From the NCBI GenBank assembly GCA_039962225.1, contig JAMPKV010000004.1:310001-374000 (forward strand): DNA of 64,000 nucleotides, in the 5' to 3' direction. The translations under genes and the position numbers were made by a program. Position 1 is the first letter of the stretch. The number at the start of each line of letters is the position of its first letter. The DNA is from Microcoleus sp. AS-A8 (GTDB taxonomy: Bacteria > Cyanobacteriota > Cyanobacteriia > Cyanobacteriales > Coleofasciculaceae). Under the pieces are notes generated by a model. The model saw nothing but the letters and a program-made list of their open reading frames with translations, did not search any database and was not told the origin of the DNA. Shown here in pieces: positions 17,414 to 26,174 of this stretch.

Positions 17414-17956
17414 TTACAATTGATCAATTTCTAATGCGATCGCATCCGTGTATTGATTAACTTCTGTAAATAAATTCGCCGTCGTAATCAGTTCAAAGAT
17501 TTCTGCTGAGTCTAGTCCCAACTCTTCCAACTGCTGGTAATGGGCATCCGTTAAATGCTGGGGTTTAGTAGCCGCAAGTAGCCCAAAGCGAATCACTGCT
17601 TTTTCTCGTTCCGGCAGTGGGCAGTTGTCAAAATCCGCAACCAGCATCTGAAGCACTTCTTCACTAATCCCCAGGGCGGATAATCCATGCAGGTGAACTT
17701 GGAGAGCATACTGACTCTGATTCGCTTGGGAAATTGCTACACCAATCATTTCCTTAATCGTGCGTGGCACATCTCCCTGAAGGATGATTGAGCGAAATTT
17801 TTTCCAACTGGCTTCTAAAAAGTCAGGATTGCTCGCCATCGATTTGAACAAATTTGGAACCATACCAAATCCTAACTCTGTGCGAATTTCCTCATAGACA
17901 GCCTTGACCTTTGGATCAGTTACATGTTCATAGTCTTCGATCGGAAAATGTGCCAT
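17414..17956 (-). CDS. carboxymuconolactone decarboxylase/AhpD-like protein lacking redox cysteines
   Basis: An all-helical CMD/AhpD fold protein of 180 residues from ATG 17956, which has AGGAAG 6 bases upstream; an open frame to 18049 lacks such a site. Active AhpD proteins have ExxCxxCxxxH; here the motif reads ANQSQYALQVHLHGL, with Ser and Ala where the two Cys belong. The only cysteine is in FDNCPLPE. So it is unlikely to be a peroxidase in the usual way. NPDFLEASWKKFRSIILQG and DAHYQQLEELGL agree with the peroxidase-related branch of the family. Role unknown. Confidence 0.8.
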   Translation of the reverse strand: MAHFPIEDYEHVTDPKVKAVYEEIRTELGFGMVPNLFKSMASNPDFLEASWKKFRSIILQGDVPRTIKEMIGVAISQANQSQYALQVHLHGLSALGISEEVLQMLVADFDNCPLPEREKAVIRFGLLAATKPQHLTDAHYQQLEELGLDSAEIFELITTANLFTEVNQYTDAIALEIDQL

Positions 17957-18284
17957 GTCTACTTCCTGTGCTAATAAATGTGGATACAAATTTATTGTGC
18001 GAATGGATGTGGGTAGATCACACCTGATTTCGGCAGATATGCCCCTCACTCAGGAGTGATAGAAGTTCTAAATCTATGAACTTTCAGTAGAATGCCTGTA
18101 GGGTTTGAGTAAAATACCTGGTAACGCACCCTGGTGGCGAAAACCAAACTGACCTGAAAAATGCAACCCCCTAAAGCATCAAAATAATAACTCTGGCAGA
18201 CCTTTGTCCAGTGAATTGACTTAAGTCGTTAAAATCACAAGATAAGCTTTAGATCCTCGCAAGTTAGAGAAAACAAAAACAGAT

Positions 18285-19598
18285 ATGATTCCGCAAACCG
18301 AGTACACAGAACGTCGCGAACAGTTGATGGCGAAGATTGGCAATGGTACCGCCATTTTTCGCAGTGCCCCGGTTGCGGTGATGCACAATGATGTAGAGTA
18401 TGCTTATCGACAAGACAGCGACTTCTTTTATTTAACAGGGTTCAATGAACCCGAAGCGGTAGCAGTACTCGCGCCGCATCATGAAGAACATCGATATATT
18501 CTATTTGTTCAACCTAAAGAATGGGACAAAGAAGTCTGGACAGGTTATCGGACGGGGGTGGACGCCGCTAAGGAAAAATACGGTGCAGATGAGGCGTATC
18601 CCATCGCGGAACTGGGTGAAAAGTTACCAAAGTATTTAGAAAAGGCCGATCGCATTTATTATCACTTAGGGCGCGATCGCCAGTTCAACGATTGTATTAT
18701 CACCCACTGGCAACGGTTGATGGCAACGTATCCCAAGCGTGGCACAGGCCCGATTGCGATTGAATCCACCCATCCCATTCTCCATGCCATGCGCTTAATC
18801 AAAAGCCCAACGGAGTTGGAGATGATGCGAAAAGCGGTGGAAATTTCCGTTGAAGCCCACAACCACGCACGGAAGTTTACCCAACCCGGACGCTATGAGT
18901 ATGAAGTCCAGGCTGAGTTAGAACACATTTTTCGCTTGCGGGGTGCCTTGGGGCCAGCCTATCCCTCGATTGTGGCGTCGGGGATTAATAGCTGTATTTT
19001 GCACTACATCGAGAATAATCGGCAGATGCAAGATAATGACTTACTGCTGATTGATGCGGGTTGTTCCTATGGGTACTACAACGCGGATATTACTCGTACC
19101 TTTCCGGTAGGTAACAGCTTTACCCAAGAGCAAGGAATTCTGTATGAGCTGGTTTTGGAGGCGCAGTTGGAAGCGATCGCGCAAGTGCAACCCGGAAACC
19201 CCTACAATTCATTTCATGATACCGCCGTGCGGGTATTAGTCGAAGGGTTGATGGATTTGGGACTGCTCGCGGGGGATATTGAAGAAATCATCAAAGAAGA
19301 GAAGTACAAACCGTTCTACATGCACCGTACCGGACACTGGCTGGGGTTAGATGTTCACGACGCCGGTGTTTATAAGCATGGCGAAAATTGGCAAACATTA
19401 CAACCGGGTCATGTAGTAACAGTGGAACCGGGACTGTATATTGGTCTTGACGCTAAACCGGCGGAAGGGCAACCAGAAATTGATCACCGTTGGCGCGGCA
19501 TAGGGATTCGGATTGAGGATGATGTTTTAGTCACCGAGTCGGGACATGAGGTGCTGACGGCAGCAGTACCAAAATCCATTGAGGATATGGAACGGTAA
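18285..19598 (+). CDS. pepP: Xaa-Pro aminopeptidase P
   Basis: A 437-residue M24B metallopeptidase that removes N-terminal residues preceding proline. N-terminal non-catalytic domain (YRQDSDFFYLTGFNEPEAV) and C-terminal pita-bread domain. The five metal ligands are visible: Asp in LLIDAGCSYG (about 256), Asp in YNADITRTF (about 267), His in HRTGHWLGLDVHD (about 349), Glu in TVEPGLYI (about 380) and Glu in GIRIEDDVLV (about 411). Length matches E. coli PepP. Cytoplasmic and single; convergent with recX. Confidence 0.94.
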   Translation: MIPQTEYTERREQLMAKIGNGTAIFRSAPVAVMHNDVEYAYRQDSDFFYLTGFNEPEAVAVLAPHHEEHRYILFVQPKEWDKEVWTGYRTGVDAAKEKYGADEAYPIAELGEKLPKYLEKADRIYYHLGRDRQFNDCIITHWQRLMATYPKRGTGPIAIESTHPILHAMRLIKSPTELEMMRKAVEISVEAHNHARKFTQPGRYEYEVQAELEHIFRLRGALGPAYPSIVASGINSCILHYIENNRQMQDNDLLLIDAGCSYGYYNADITRTFPVGNSFTQEQGILYELVLEAQLEAIAQVQPGNPYNSFHDTAVRVLVEGLMDLGLLAGDIEEIIKEEKYKPFYMHRTGHWLGLDVHDAGVYKHGENWQTLQPGHVVTVEPGLYIGLDAKPAEGQPEIDHRWRGIGIRIEDDVLVTESGHEVLTAAVPKSIEDMER

Positions 19599-19620
19599 GA
19601 GGGAAAAGGGTGCGTGAAGA

Positions 19621-19662
19621 AGGCAGAAGGCAGAAGAAGGAAGGCAGAAGGCAGAAGAAGGA
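19621..19662. repeat. 21-bp tandem duplication built of heptamers
   Basis: Two exact copies of a 21-base unit made from AGGCAGA-type heptamers lie head to tail between convergent pepP and recX. The heptamer is the complement of the TTCTGCC unit inside the MITE-like elements at 20.2 and 28.9 kb. Confidence 0.8.
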
Positions 19663-19676
19663 AGGTTCCGTTCTCT

Positions 19677-20141
19677 TTACTCAATCACTTCTTCTTGTTC
19701 CCTCTGCCACTGAGTTAACACTTCACTAGGATTAAACCCTCTGTACTGAAGATAGTTCCATAACTTTGCTTTGGTTTTCGCCTCGATGGCTCGGAAGTCA
19801 TCAATTTTGTACTTTCGCATCACTTTAGCCTTTAAATCATCCAGTTCTCCGGTTTGCTCTTCATCAATTTGTGACTCCCAGATTTCCTCAAATACATCGG
19901 CATTAATTCCCTTTTCACGGCATTTGCGCTTAATCACAGATTTTCCATATTTGCCGTGATAAGAAGTAATCATACTTTCGACTATGCGAGTATCAGATTG
20001 ATAATCTTTACTCTGAAGTTCCTGAATTGCTTCAGCGATTTCATCTTGTTCAAATCCCTTTTCCTTGCCTTTCTTAGTGAGTTCATAAGCGCTGTAATCT
20101 CGGCGAGATAAGAGTTGGTAGAAATAATCTAAGCAAGTCAT
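19677..20141 (-). CDS. recX: RecX family regulatory protein
   Basis: A 154-residue helical protein of the RecX type, which modulates RecA filaments. The family features are YFYQLLSRRDYSAYELTKKGKEKGF (first triple-helix repeat), then IQELQSKDYQSDTRIVESMI and GKSVIKRKCREKGI (second repeat). It is rich in Lys/Glu, normal for RecX. No recA is in the window. The start ATG at 20141 lacks a strong Shine-Dalgarno. Cysteine and catalytic motifs are absent, as expected. Confidence 0.75.
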   Translation of the reverse strand: MTCLDYFYQLLSRRDYSAYELTKKGKEKGFEQDEIAEAIQELQSKDYQSDTRIVESMITSYHGKYGKSVIKRKCREKGINADVFEEIWESQIDEEQTGELDDLKAKVMRKYKIDDFRAIEAKTKAKLWNYLQYRGFNPSEVLTQWQREQEEVIE

Positions 20142-20232
20142 TTATTTTAAGAGTTTATAATCCAGAAAAAACCTATGTTATTACAATTTTAATAAAAACA
20201 CTCAGAGCTAACTTTTTTATAAATTGAGACAA

Positions 20233-20363
20233 TATAGCAGTCGCCAAGGCAATTCGGACTCTCGCCAAATCGTGAAGCCTTGACCCATTAATATGCATCC
20301 CTTCTGCCTACTCTTGCGGAGAACGCTGCGCGAACTGCCCTCTGCCTTTTGCCTTTTGCTATA
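20233..20363. mobile_element. MITE-like dispersed repeat, copy A
   Basis: Begins TATAGCAGTCGCCAAGG and ends TTTTGCTATA, so the termini TATAGCA/TGCTATA form a 7-bp inverted repeat. A related copy with the same ends and the same internal blocks (GCCAAAT, CCTTGACCC, CTTCTGCC, CCCTCTGCC) is at 28871-28982. There is no open reading frame, so any movement would need a transposase supplied in trans. Confidence 0.6.
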
Positions 20364-20368
20364 GAAAG

Positions 20369-20396
20369 CGAAAACCCAGCCATCCAAGACTGGGTT
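20369..20396 (-). terminator. probable terminator of csbD
   Basis: AACCCAG (20373-20379) and CTGGGTT (20390-20396) form a 7-bp stem. Read on the minus strand the stem is followed by TTTTCGCTTTC. It is 136 bases past the csbD stop, so the assignment is moderate. Confidence 0.5.
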
Positions 20397-20531
20397 CTGT
20401 CGCTAGGTTGATGAAGAATAAGTAGCTTGATGTTCTTGAGGACTCTTGCTTTACCCATGAGTCTGGTGTTGACTACTTTTATGCATGGGTTAATGCTTTA
20501 TCGTTTAGGCAATCATCCCAGCCTTGGAGTT

Positions 20532-20720
20532 TTAAGCTTTGTCGATTATTTTCTTGGCCTTATCTTTAAGGTCTTCTCTGGCATTCATGGCTGAAGCTTG
20601 CACCTGCTTCATTTGGCCTTCTCTTTTTTGTCTTTCGTTGCCTGTCAACTCTCCAACAGTTTCTTGGACTTTCCCTTCCAAGTTTTTGGCAATTGCTTCC
20701 ACGCGCTTTTCAAGACTCAT
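20532..20720 (-). CDS. CsbD family stress protein
   Basis: A 62-residue hydrophilic helical protein of the CsbD/YjbJ family, often induced by stress. The signature KNLEGKVQETVGELTGNERQKREGQMKQ is intact. The start at 20720 is fixed by AAGGAG with 6-base spacing (20727-20732); the longer frame from 20819 has no such site. Cytoplasmic; biochemical role unknown. No other CsbD gene is next to it. Confidence 0.88.
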   Translation of the reverse strand: MSLEKRVEAIAKNLEGKVQETVGELTGNERQKREGQMKQVQASAMNAREDLKDKAKKIIDKA

Positions 20721-20726
20721 GTTGAA

Positions 20727-20732
20727 CTCCTT
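20727..20732 (-). promoter_or_regulatory. ribosome-binding site deciding the csbD start
   Basis: AAGGAG with 6-base spacing to ATG 20720; it rules out the 33-residue longer frame. Confidence 0.8.
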
Positions 20733-20880
20733 TCCTGTGGAAATACTAAAAATTTGCCTTTCTTCCAAGGCACACCCTGTTGGGAGATTGGCTACCCAAT
20801 TCTGGGTTTCAGCTTTCATACTATATCAGATAAATTAAATTTATACATCTGTCTAAAGAGAGGTTTTATACCCTCTTCAA

Positions 20881-21210
20881 TCAATAAGCCAAAGGCTGGA
20901 GGGAGTAAGGCGGAGAAGTGAACTCCAGTGGTGCACGAGTTTCATGAACCAGTTGCAAGCATTCTCTAATATCATCGCCTTCCCAAGTGCCTGCAAACTT
21001 TAAAAGGTCATCAAGAGTAGTGCCTGATAAAGTAGGAGTATCTGTAGTTTTAACAGGCGATGTTTCTGATGAGTCGGTTTTAGTTTCTGTCGTTGCCTGA
21101 TGTTGTTTGTATTGCAGAGATTCTATGAAGTCAGCAACTAAAGCTAGAGACTCCGGGGTGATATTCTCCAGGGATTGGGTGATTTGCTGTCGAATTTCAA
21201 AAGTATTCAT
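20881..21210 (-). CDS. antitoxin-like small protein (solo)
   Basis: A 109-residue protein from ATG 21210; the frame extends to 21294 but MNTFEIRQQITQSLENITPESLALVADFIESL starts like many cyanobacterial antitoxin-type proteins. The C-terminus FAGTWEGDDIRECLQLVHETRAPLEF resembles the conserved AGTW.GDDLEECL segment of type II antitoxins in cyanobacteria. The middle is a Thr/Ser-rich linker. No PIN or RelE toxin is seen next to it; CsbD and YetF genes flank it. No Shine-Dalgarno at 21210. Could be an orphan antitoxin or an unrelated regulator. Confidence 0.5.
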   Translation of the reverse strand: MNTFEIRQQITQSLENITPESLALVADFIESLQYKQHQATTETKTDSSETSPVKTTDTPTLSGTTLDDLLKFAGTWEGDDIRECLQLVHETRAPLEFTSPPYSLQPLAY

Positions 21211-21514
21211 TGAGATAGGAGAAGTACACGAGTTTTCACACGGCTGGTATACCCTGAGTGTACTATCTTGATTTAGTGTTAGCGGCGATCGCACTTCTAG
21301 TTGGTGTCAGATGCGATCGCACTTTTCGAGTCAAGCTTGTAGGCGATTCCCTGTGGGATAGCTAACGCTTCATGCATTTCCCCTAGCTATCCAGTTGAAA
21401 CCCACAGCCCTTCATCATTGCGTCGGAAGCATTCGACTCGCTGCCGCGTTTTGGTAATCCTCTGCCTAAAGTTGGGATTGAGCCGAGATAATTGAAGCGC
21501 AGCGACGGTCAGAC
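21211..21514. other. intergenic region between antitoxin-like and yetF-like genes
   Basis: No gene recognised. Two GCGATCGCAC sites (HIP1) occur at about 21285-21323. The stretch from about 21400 to 21510 has the base composition of a decayed coding sequence but I could not assign it. Confidence 0.35.
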
Positions 21515-21964
21515 TTAGCTTTCCTGCTTCGGAATGATCGAGATGCCGCCATTGCGCTCTAGCACCGCGTACTTGATCTGATCCATCCGCTCCAACCCTT
21601 GCAAAATGCGTGCGGCTATCAGGACATCCGCCTCGTCCACTCGCACCTTTTTCATGCGATTCAATAGCGGTCGCCCCTCCTCAACAATGATCAGAGGTTC
21701 ATCTTCCAGAATCTTCTCAATTCTCTGCGATCGCTGCTTCAATAGGGACAGACCAATATCGATTCCAACCAACGTCACGATGACCAAGAAAGCATTGGTC
21801 AGCGAAAAATCCTGACCCAATAGTGCTTGCTGAGTCGCCTCACTTATAATCAGCAGCAGTATCAAGTCAAAGGTTGTGATCTGGGCGATGGAACGCTTTC
21901 CACTCAGGCGGAAGATTAACAACAAGAAGAAATAAATAGCAGAAGCTCGTAGAACGGCATCCAT
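21515..21964 (-). CDS. YetF/DUF421 membrane protein
   Basis: A 149-residue DUF421 (YetF) protein. Three N-terminal transmembrane segments ([30 protein letters not shown] motif) are followed by the soluble YetF domain ([35 protein letters not shown], then [15 protein letters not shown]). Bacillus paralogues take part in spore membrane processes; function in cyanobacteria is unknown. The upstream gene on the same strand encodes an anchored beta-rich protein 40 bases away, so the two are likely an operon. Confidence 0.88.
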   Translation of the reverse strand: MDAVLRASAIYFFLLLIFRLSGKRSIAQITTFDLILLLIISEATQQALLGQDFSLTNAFLVIVTLVGIDIGLSLLKQRSQRIEKILEDEPLIIVEEGRPLLNRMKKVRVDEADVLIAARILQGLERMDQIKYAVLERNGGISIIPKQES

Positions 21965-22004
21965 TGTGACCTCCTCACGCTAGGTAGCAACACCACTATC
22001 GCTG

Positions 22005-22520
22005 CTAAGGGTAGATAAACTGACTAAAGTTAAGCGGCTGTTTCTCTGCCAATCCCACTTGACCGGATAGCAGGCCAACTTGTTGTGTCTGTAGGTAAAA
22101 TGTAACCGCTGTCGGTTGGTTGAGTTTGGCTGTATGGAAGACATAGGTTAGCCGATCGGGTTCAGCCTCAACCCGCTCTGGCTCTGGGATGACCTCCTGA
22201 ATCTGAACCCCTTCTACGTAATTGCGGTTCAGCCAGACACGAACTTGACCTTCCCGCTCAACACCTGGTTTGATGTGAATCCGCAGCCTTGTCGATGCTT
22301 CAAAGCGTCCAAAGCGCTTGTATTCCAGTTGTAACGGATCGCCCTTCCCGCCTGTAGTTGCGCTACTCAGTGGTCCAGAGCCAAACAGCCCTAGAAGTGC
22401 CGCTAGTGCCACTAGCCCCATCGCTACCCAACCGACTCGCTGCACTTTCCATGAGCGACGCTGGTAGTCAAGATCCTGGATGAGGTGAATATCACCATTC
22501 ACCTGCTTAATTTTCGTCAC
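22005..22520 (-). CDS. membrane-anchored hypothetical protein upstream of yetF
   Basis: A 171-residue protein that I do not recognise. The N-terminal 28 residues are cytoplasmic in character and basic. One transmembrane segment (GWVAMGLVALAALLGLFG, about 31-48) is followed by a beta-strand-rich domain with a Gly/Ser linker (LRIHIKPGVEREGQVRVWLNRNYVEGVQIQEVIPEPE). It is probably translated with YetF. The periplasmic domain could bind a ligand or partner; no catalytic motif seen. Confidence 0.65.
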   Translation of the reverse strand: MTKIKQVNGDIHLIQDLDYQRRSWKVQRVGWVAMGLVALAALLGLFGSGPLSSATTGGKGDPLQLEYKRFGRFEASTRLRIHIKPGVEREGQVRVWLNRNYVEGVQIQEVIPEPERVEAEPDRLTYVFHTAKLNQPTAVTFYLQTQQVGLLSGQVGLAEKQPLNFSQFIYP

Positions 22521-22738
22521 CTTTGTTACCTTCGCTTACGTCAACTCAGTCCCTTGCATTCGAGCTGCTGTTCTATTAAACAAAGTAACTGCTACTGTTT
22601 CCCACATTTTCTACCAACGGATTAAACTACCTTTTACCGAAAGAATGAATTAATGTTAATTGTGTTTGTAAAAAGGTATACAACAACAATTGATTGGGTA
22701 TGCTAGGAAGTGGCACTCTTATTCCTCAATTGAGCCAT

Positions 22739-25342
22739 TTAACGCCGCCGCCATTGCAACTGTTCTGAGAGTCGCAACAAAAACTGACGAGCAAGTTTTA
22801 GTGCTTCTTGGTACTGTTGCTCCGAACTATGCTCCGACCAACTTCTCCCCGTCTTCTCCTTAATAAACCCAAAAACTGCTGAATGAATCAACGCTGAATT
22901 ATTCTTAAAATTCGGCTCCTCACCCCTAGCGTGAACTCGCTCTATTGCCTCAACCAGCAACTTTGTTGGACGTTCCACCAATGAGCAACCATTCGTCCCA
23001 TCTGGAATCAGATTCTTCGTTTTAAACAAATCGTTGATGAAACTTCGTACCTGTGCGCCATAACGAGCTTGAGTTTCCATCTTCGCCTTATCGGGACGAG
23101 CAACAGCCTCCGGGTGAGGCACCTCTACCACTTCCGAAGCTAACTCCGTCTCTAATCCTTTCAGAAACAGCTCATAAGCCGCTTGGGGCATCGTATCCTT
23201 GAGCCGTACACCCCCAACAACAATTTCACCCTGATCATCCAAATCGAATCCGCGTTTTTGCAGTACCACTCGCCGCGAATAGTCTCGGTAAGAAATTAGC
23301 TCCTCACCCACCAAAACCTGCCAATCTAACCCAATGTGGGAGAGAAAATGGGCAGTTCTTTCCTCTCTAGGTTCCCTGGATTTACTAACATCCACCCCTA
23401 CGCCCCTAGGAAAATCACTCCAAGCGGGAGTAATTTGCACCGTCCCATCATCCAGAACTGCTTCTACCTGAATTTCGTAAGTTCTGATGCTTCTAATTTG
23501 GGTCAATTTTTCACTAATTGCATCCGCTTCTTGCTGCCAAGGCGTTGACCTCTCCCCCAACCCCTCTCCTTGCACCAGAGGGGAGCTCGACTCCTCTGTT
23601 TCTAGCCCCCCCTTAATAAGGGGGGGTTGGGGGGGTGAAAGACGGGTTAAGTCATCCACACAATAACTCCCCCCCGACTCCGACACAAGGGGACTCTTCC
23701 CCTTCACCTCTTCCGACAAACTTCCTGTAGAACGAAGTTCTTCAACTAACGAAAACTTCGATGAAACCTCTTCCCTCGCCACCACTGGCACACGCACCTG
23801 CAACATATCCCCCGGTTTAACAGTTGAAGTATCACTTAAATGGAGAAGGGTTTCACCCGCTTCATACTCCGTTGTGAGGAGAGGACGCACCCGTTCCCGC
23901 ACCACTTCATCTCGAATCACATCCGAAGTTACTCCTAACTGAAACTTCTCAAATAACTCCCTCAGTCCTAATGCCGAATGAGTGACAACAACGCCCCAAT
24001 TGGGATGCGTTAATTGCGGAAAATACCCCGGTGGTTCCCCCGGTACTCGTCGCAACGCCCTCCCCCATTCCTGTTCCGCAGGGGACATGCTTTTGAGAAT
24101 ACATAAACAGCAGGAAACTGAAATCCATTGATGGTCAAACCCTACCCCCACTAACCCGCAATGCACAATCACCCAATAGTCACCGCTATAAAAACGCGAC
24201 AAAATTGAACTCGGACGACCGGCTAAGTCGTAAGACTCATGTTCAGAATGAATCACGCCAACTCTTCCCTGCAAAATGGGAAAGTTCTCTTCTAATAACT
24301 TGGCGACTCGATGGGTATGGGGAATATTCAGCGCCCGCACCAGCATGGCATGAGGTTGCCCCGTGTGTTCGCGCTTCCTGACTAAAATCTCTACTGCCAT
24401 TTCTAACACCGGCATTGAGAAAGAATCAGCAAATAAAATCTGACGAAACCACTGCTTATCTGTCTCGGCTTTATTTAAAAATTCCTCAAAGTTATATTCA
24501 ACTTCTTCCCCATTCTCCTCAATCAGAAATGCGGTCGAAGTCGCTTCCTTATACATCAACTTTTTAATCGGCGGGGGGGTGAGCTTCCAAGCATCTTGAA
24601 GGGTAAACTCGTAATCGGCAACAGGGGCATATTTGAGGACACTTCGCCCCAACGCATCTTCCTCTTCCACCTGGGTATAGCGAACATGAGGAAGGGGTTG
24701 AGAGTCAGAACGGAATTTTGACCCGGTAAAATAAGCGAGCAGCGACTGATCCAAATAATTACTAATCGTGCGATAGCTCATCGCTGCCGAGAAATGCGCT
24801 TCATCGGTAATGATCACTCCAACTGAACCGGGTTCAATATCTCCTCGACTGACGAGATTGACCAAAAACTGCCGATTACTAACAAGCATATTTGCCTCAT
24901 TTAAGCAATAGGCATAACTGTTGAAATCGCTAGCATCTAACTCGACAATCTTGGGCGGTGGCACTCCTGGCGGTAAAATCTTGAGGCGATATAGCAGCCA
25001 TTCATCGTAGCGTGGACGGTGCTTATAATCGGTAGGAAAATCCTTTAAAAATCGGGCACGAAGCGTACAATTATCTGACAAAAATAACGCCGTTCTCCCT
25101 TTCATCCAAGGCGCAAGGATAAAAGGCGTAACGGATTGAATCAGCGTTTTTCCCGTACCCACTCCCGCCAGAATCAACGCCGCCTCTCGCGGTGATGCAT
25201 CCATCTCCCCCCGACAAGCTTTCTGATAAATGGCTAACAGCGCTGCTTGCTGATGGGGATAGAGTCCTGTCTGCCCTTGGAGGAGGCGGTTCAGGACAAG
25301 CGAATGATACTGGAGGAAGTAGTTGTCAGAATCTGGCATCAT
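22739..25342 (-). CDS. SF2 DEAH-type helicase-like protein with translated dispersed repeats
   Basis: An 867-residue superfamily 2 NTPase. Walker A is GVGTGKT at residues 60-66, motif II DEAH at about 178-181, a motif III-like AYFTGS follows, motif V is near GLVGVGFDH and motif VI is EQEWGRALRR (about 423-432). Residues about 565-600 consist of PPQPPLIKGG and SSPLVQGEGLGER, which are translations of two dispersed nucleotide repeats. The C-terminal 120 residues are helical (SFINDLFKTKNL, SALIHSAVFGFIKEKTGRSW) and conserved in type. Cytoplasmic; role in repair, plasmid or phage control is unknown. No nuclease or methylase is adjacent. Confidence 0.8.
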   Translation of the reverse strand: MMPDSDNYFLQYHSLVLNRLLQGQTGLYPHQQAALLAIYQKACRGEMDASPREAALILAGVGTGKTLIQSVTPFILAPWMKGRTALFLSDNCTLRARFLKDFPTDYKHRPRYDEWLLYRLKILPPGVPPPKIVELDASDFNSYAYCLNEANMLVSNRQFLVNLVSRGDIEPGSVGVIITDEAHFSAAMSYRTISNYLDQSLLAYFTGSKFRSDSQPLPHVRYTQVEEEDALGRSVLKYAPVADYEFTLQDAWKLTPPPIKKLMYKEATSTAFLIEENGEEVEYNFEEFLNKAETDKQWFRQILFADSFSMPVLEMAVEILVRKREHTGQPHAMLVRALNIPHTHRVAKLLEENFPILQGRVGVIHSEHESYDLAGRPSSILSRFYSGDYWVIVHCGLVGVGFDHQWISVSCCLCILKSMSPAEQEWGRALRRVPGEPPGYFPQLTHPNWGVVVTHSALGLRELFEKFQLGVTSDVIRDEVVRERVRPLLTTEYEAGETLLHLSDTSTVKPGDMLQVRVPVVAREEVSSKFSLVEELRSTGSLSEEVKGKSPLVSESGGSYCVDDLTRLSPPQPPLIKGGLETEESSSPLVQGEGLGERSTPWQQEADAISEKLTQIRSIRTYEIQVEAVLDDGTVQITPAWSDFPRGVGVDVSKSREPREERTAHFLSHIGLDWQVLVGEELISYRDYSRRVVLQKRGFDLDDQGEIVVGGVRLKDTMPQAAYELFLKGLETELASEVVEVPHPEAVARPDKAKMETQARYGAQVRSFINDLFKTKNLIPDGTNGCSLVERPTKLLVEAIERVHARGEEPNFKNNSALIHSAVFGFIKEKTGRSWSEHSSEQQYQEALKLARQFLLRLSEQLQWRRR
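23554..23589. repeat. dispersed repeat inside the helicase gene (1)
   Basis: CCCCAACCCCTCTCC-type block with CCCCTCTCC / GAGGGGAG inverted arms. Read on the minus strand it encodes PLVQGEGLGER. It is the common cyanobacterial intergenic hairpin repeat, here kept in frame. Confidence 0.6.
23608..23637. repeat. dispersed repeat inside the helicase gene (2)
   Basis: CCCCCCCTTAATAAGGGGGGG forms a perfect near-palindrome and is followed by TTGGGGGGG. Its translation is PPQPPLIKGG. Lies 18 bases from the first repeat. Confidence 0.75.
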
Positions 25343-25492
25343 CGATAGCTTGACAGTGTTAAATTAGAACAAATGTTCTGTTTCAGCTAAATTCGCGTGG
25401 GTTGACCCTGCCTCTACGCGATCGCATCTGACCTTAATTCAAGATTTTACTCCTAAATACTAGAACAAATGTATTAATCCAAGCTCCTAACA

Positions 25493-26050
25493 TCACTTCT
25501 GCACACCGTGCTGCTTGAGAACTTTAGCAGGACTGACAAACGAAATGCCCTGATTAGACGACGTGCTAATCATGACGGCTTCAATCACAGGCTCATAAAC
25601 CGTTTTTAGTGCAACCCACTCCACAATAAAGTTTGCACCGGACCCTCCACTGGTATCATCTGCTGCAATAAAGAAGTCTGTGGAAGCAAGCGGCTTTAGT
25701 TCTACTGGACTCTTAATATCCTCCCTAATCAATTGCCCATCGGTATCGTAGTAACGCACGGAAGTGATGATAATCGAATTTGCCAAATCCGTATTTCGGA
25801 TACTGAGCGTGGCTGACAAATTCATGGCATGATTCTGGCTATTGTGGTGATAAATCTGCGAGTAAACCGGGACGTATACAGTTTGTCCCATCACAACTTT
25901 TGTCTTATCTAAGGTGACTGCTCTGAGTGAAGTTTCACGCTTTGTATCAGGTTGTTGCCTTTGTGAGGTAGTTTGGGCCGAACAGGAGGCAAGGGCGATC
26001 GCAAAAATCGCCCAAAAAACCCAGAGATGCTGTTTCAGCTTCATCGGCAT
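25493..26050 (-). CDS. DUF3124 lipoprotein
   Basis: A 185-residue exported protein with signal peptide and lipobox ALASC (Cys 23), so a lipoprotein anchored in the outer leaflet of the inner membrane or the outer membrane. The mature part has the DUF3124 features VYVPVYSQIYH, LSIRNTDLANSIIITSVRYYDTDG and SGGSGANFIVEW. Beta-rich. Function unknown. It is divergent from the CPA1 antiporter gene with about 120 bases between. Confidence 0.85.
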   Translation of the reverse strand: MPMKLKQHLWVFWAIFAIALASCSAQTTSQRQQPDTKRETSLRAVTLDKTKVVMGQTVYVPVYSQIYHHNSQNHAMNLSATLSIRNTDLANSIIITSVRYYDTDGQLIREDIKSPVELKPLASTDFFIAADDTSGGSGANFIVEWVALKTVYEPVIEAVMISTSSNQGISFVSPAKVLKQHGVQK

Positions 26051-26158
26051 TTATCTGAACAGACCACACATTGCGGTTACACCTTCAGTAGAGGGAACTG
26101 GCTCCTGTAAACTCAAACGTAGCTAATCTCTCAATTTCTTTGAGGAAAGCGAGTTTAT

Positions 26159-26166
26159 GGGAGGAG
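26159..26166 (+). promoter_or_regulatory. ribosome-binding site deciding the antiporter start
   Basis: GGGAGGAG lies 8 bases before ATG 26175 and overlaps the earlier in-frame ATG 26157, so the second ATG is preferred. Confidence 0.75.
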
Positions 26167-26174
26167 TATCGGTT

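Larger units (their letters stand above)
20142..20531. other. intergenic region with MITE-like element
   Basis: No gene is supported. It holds the 131-bp element at 20233-20363 and a hairpin followed, on the minus strand, by T residues at 20369-20396 that suits termination of the csbD transcript. Confidence 0.5.
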
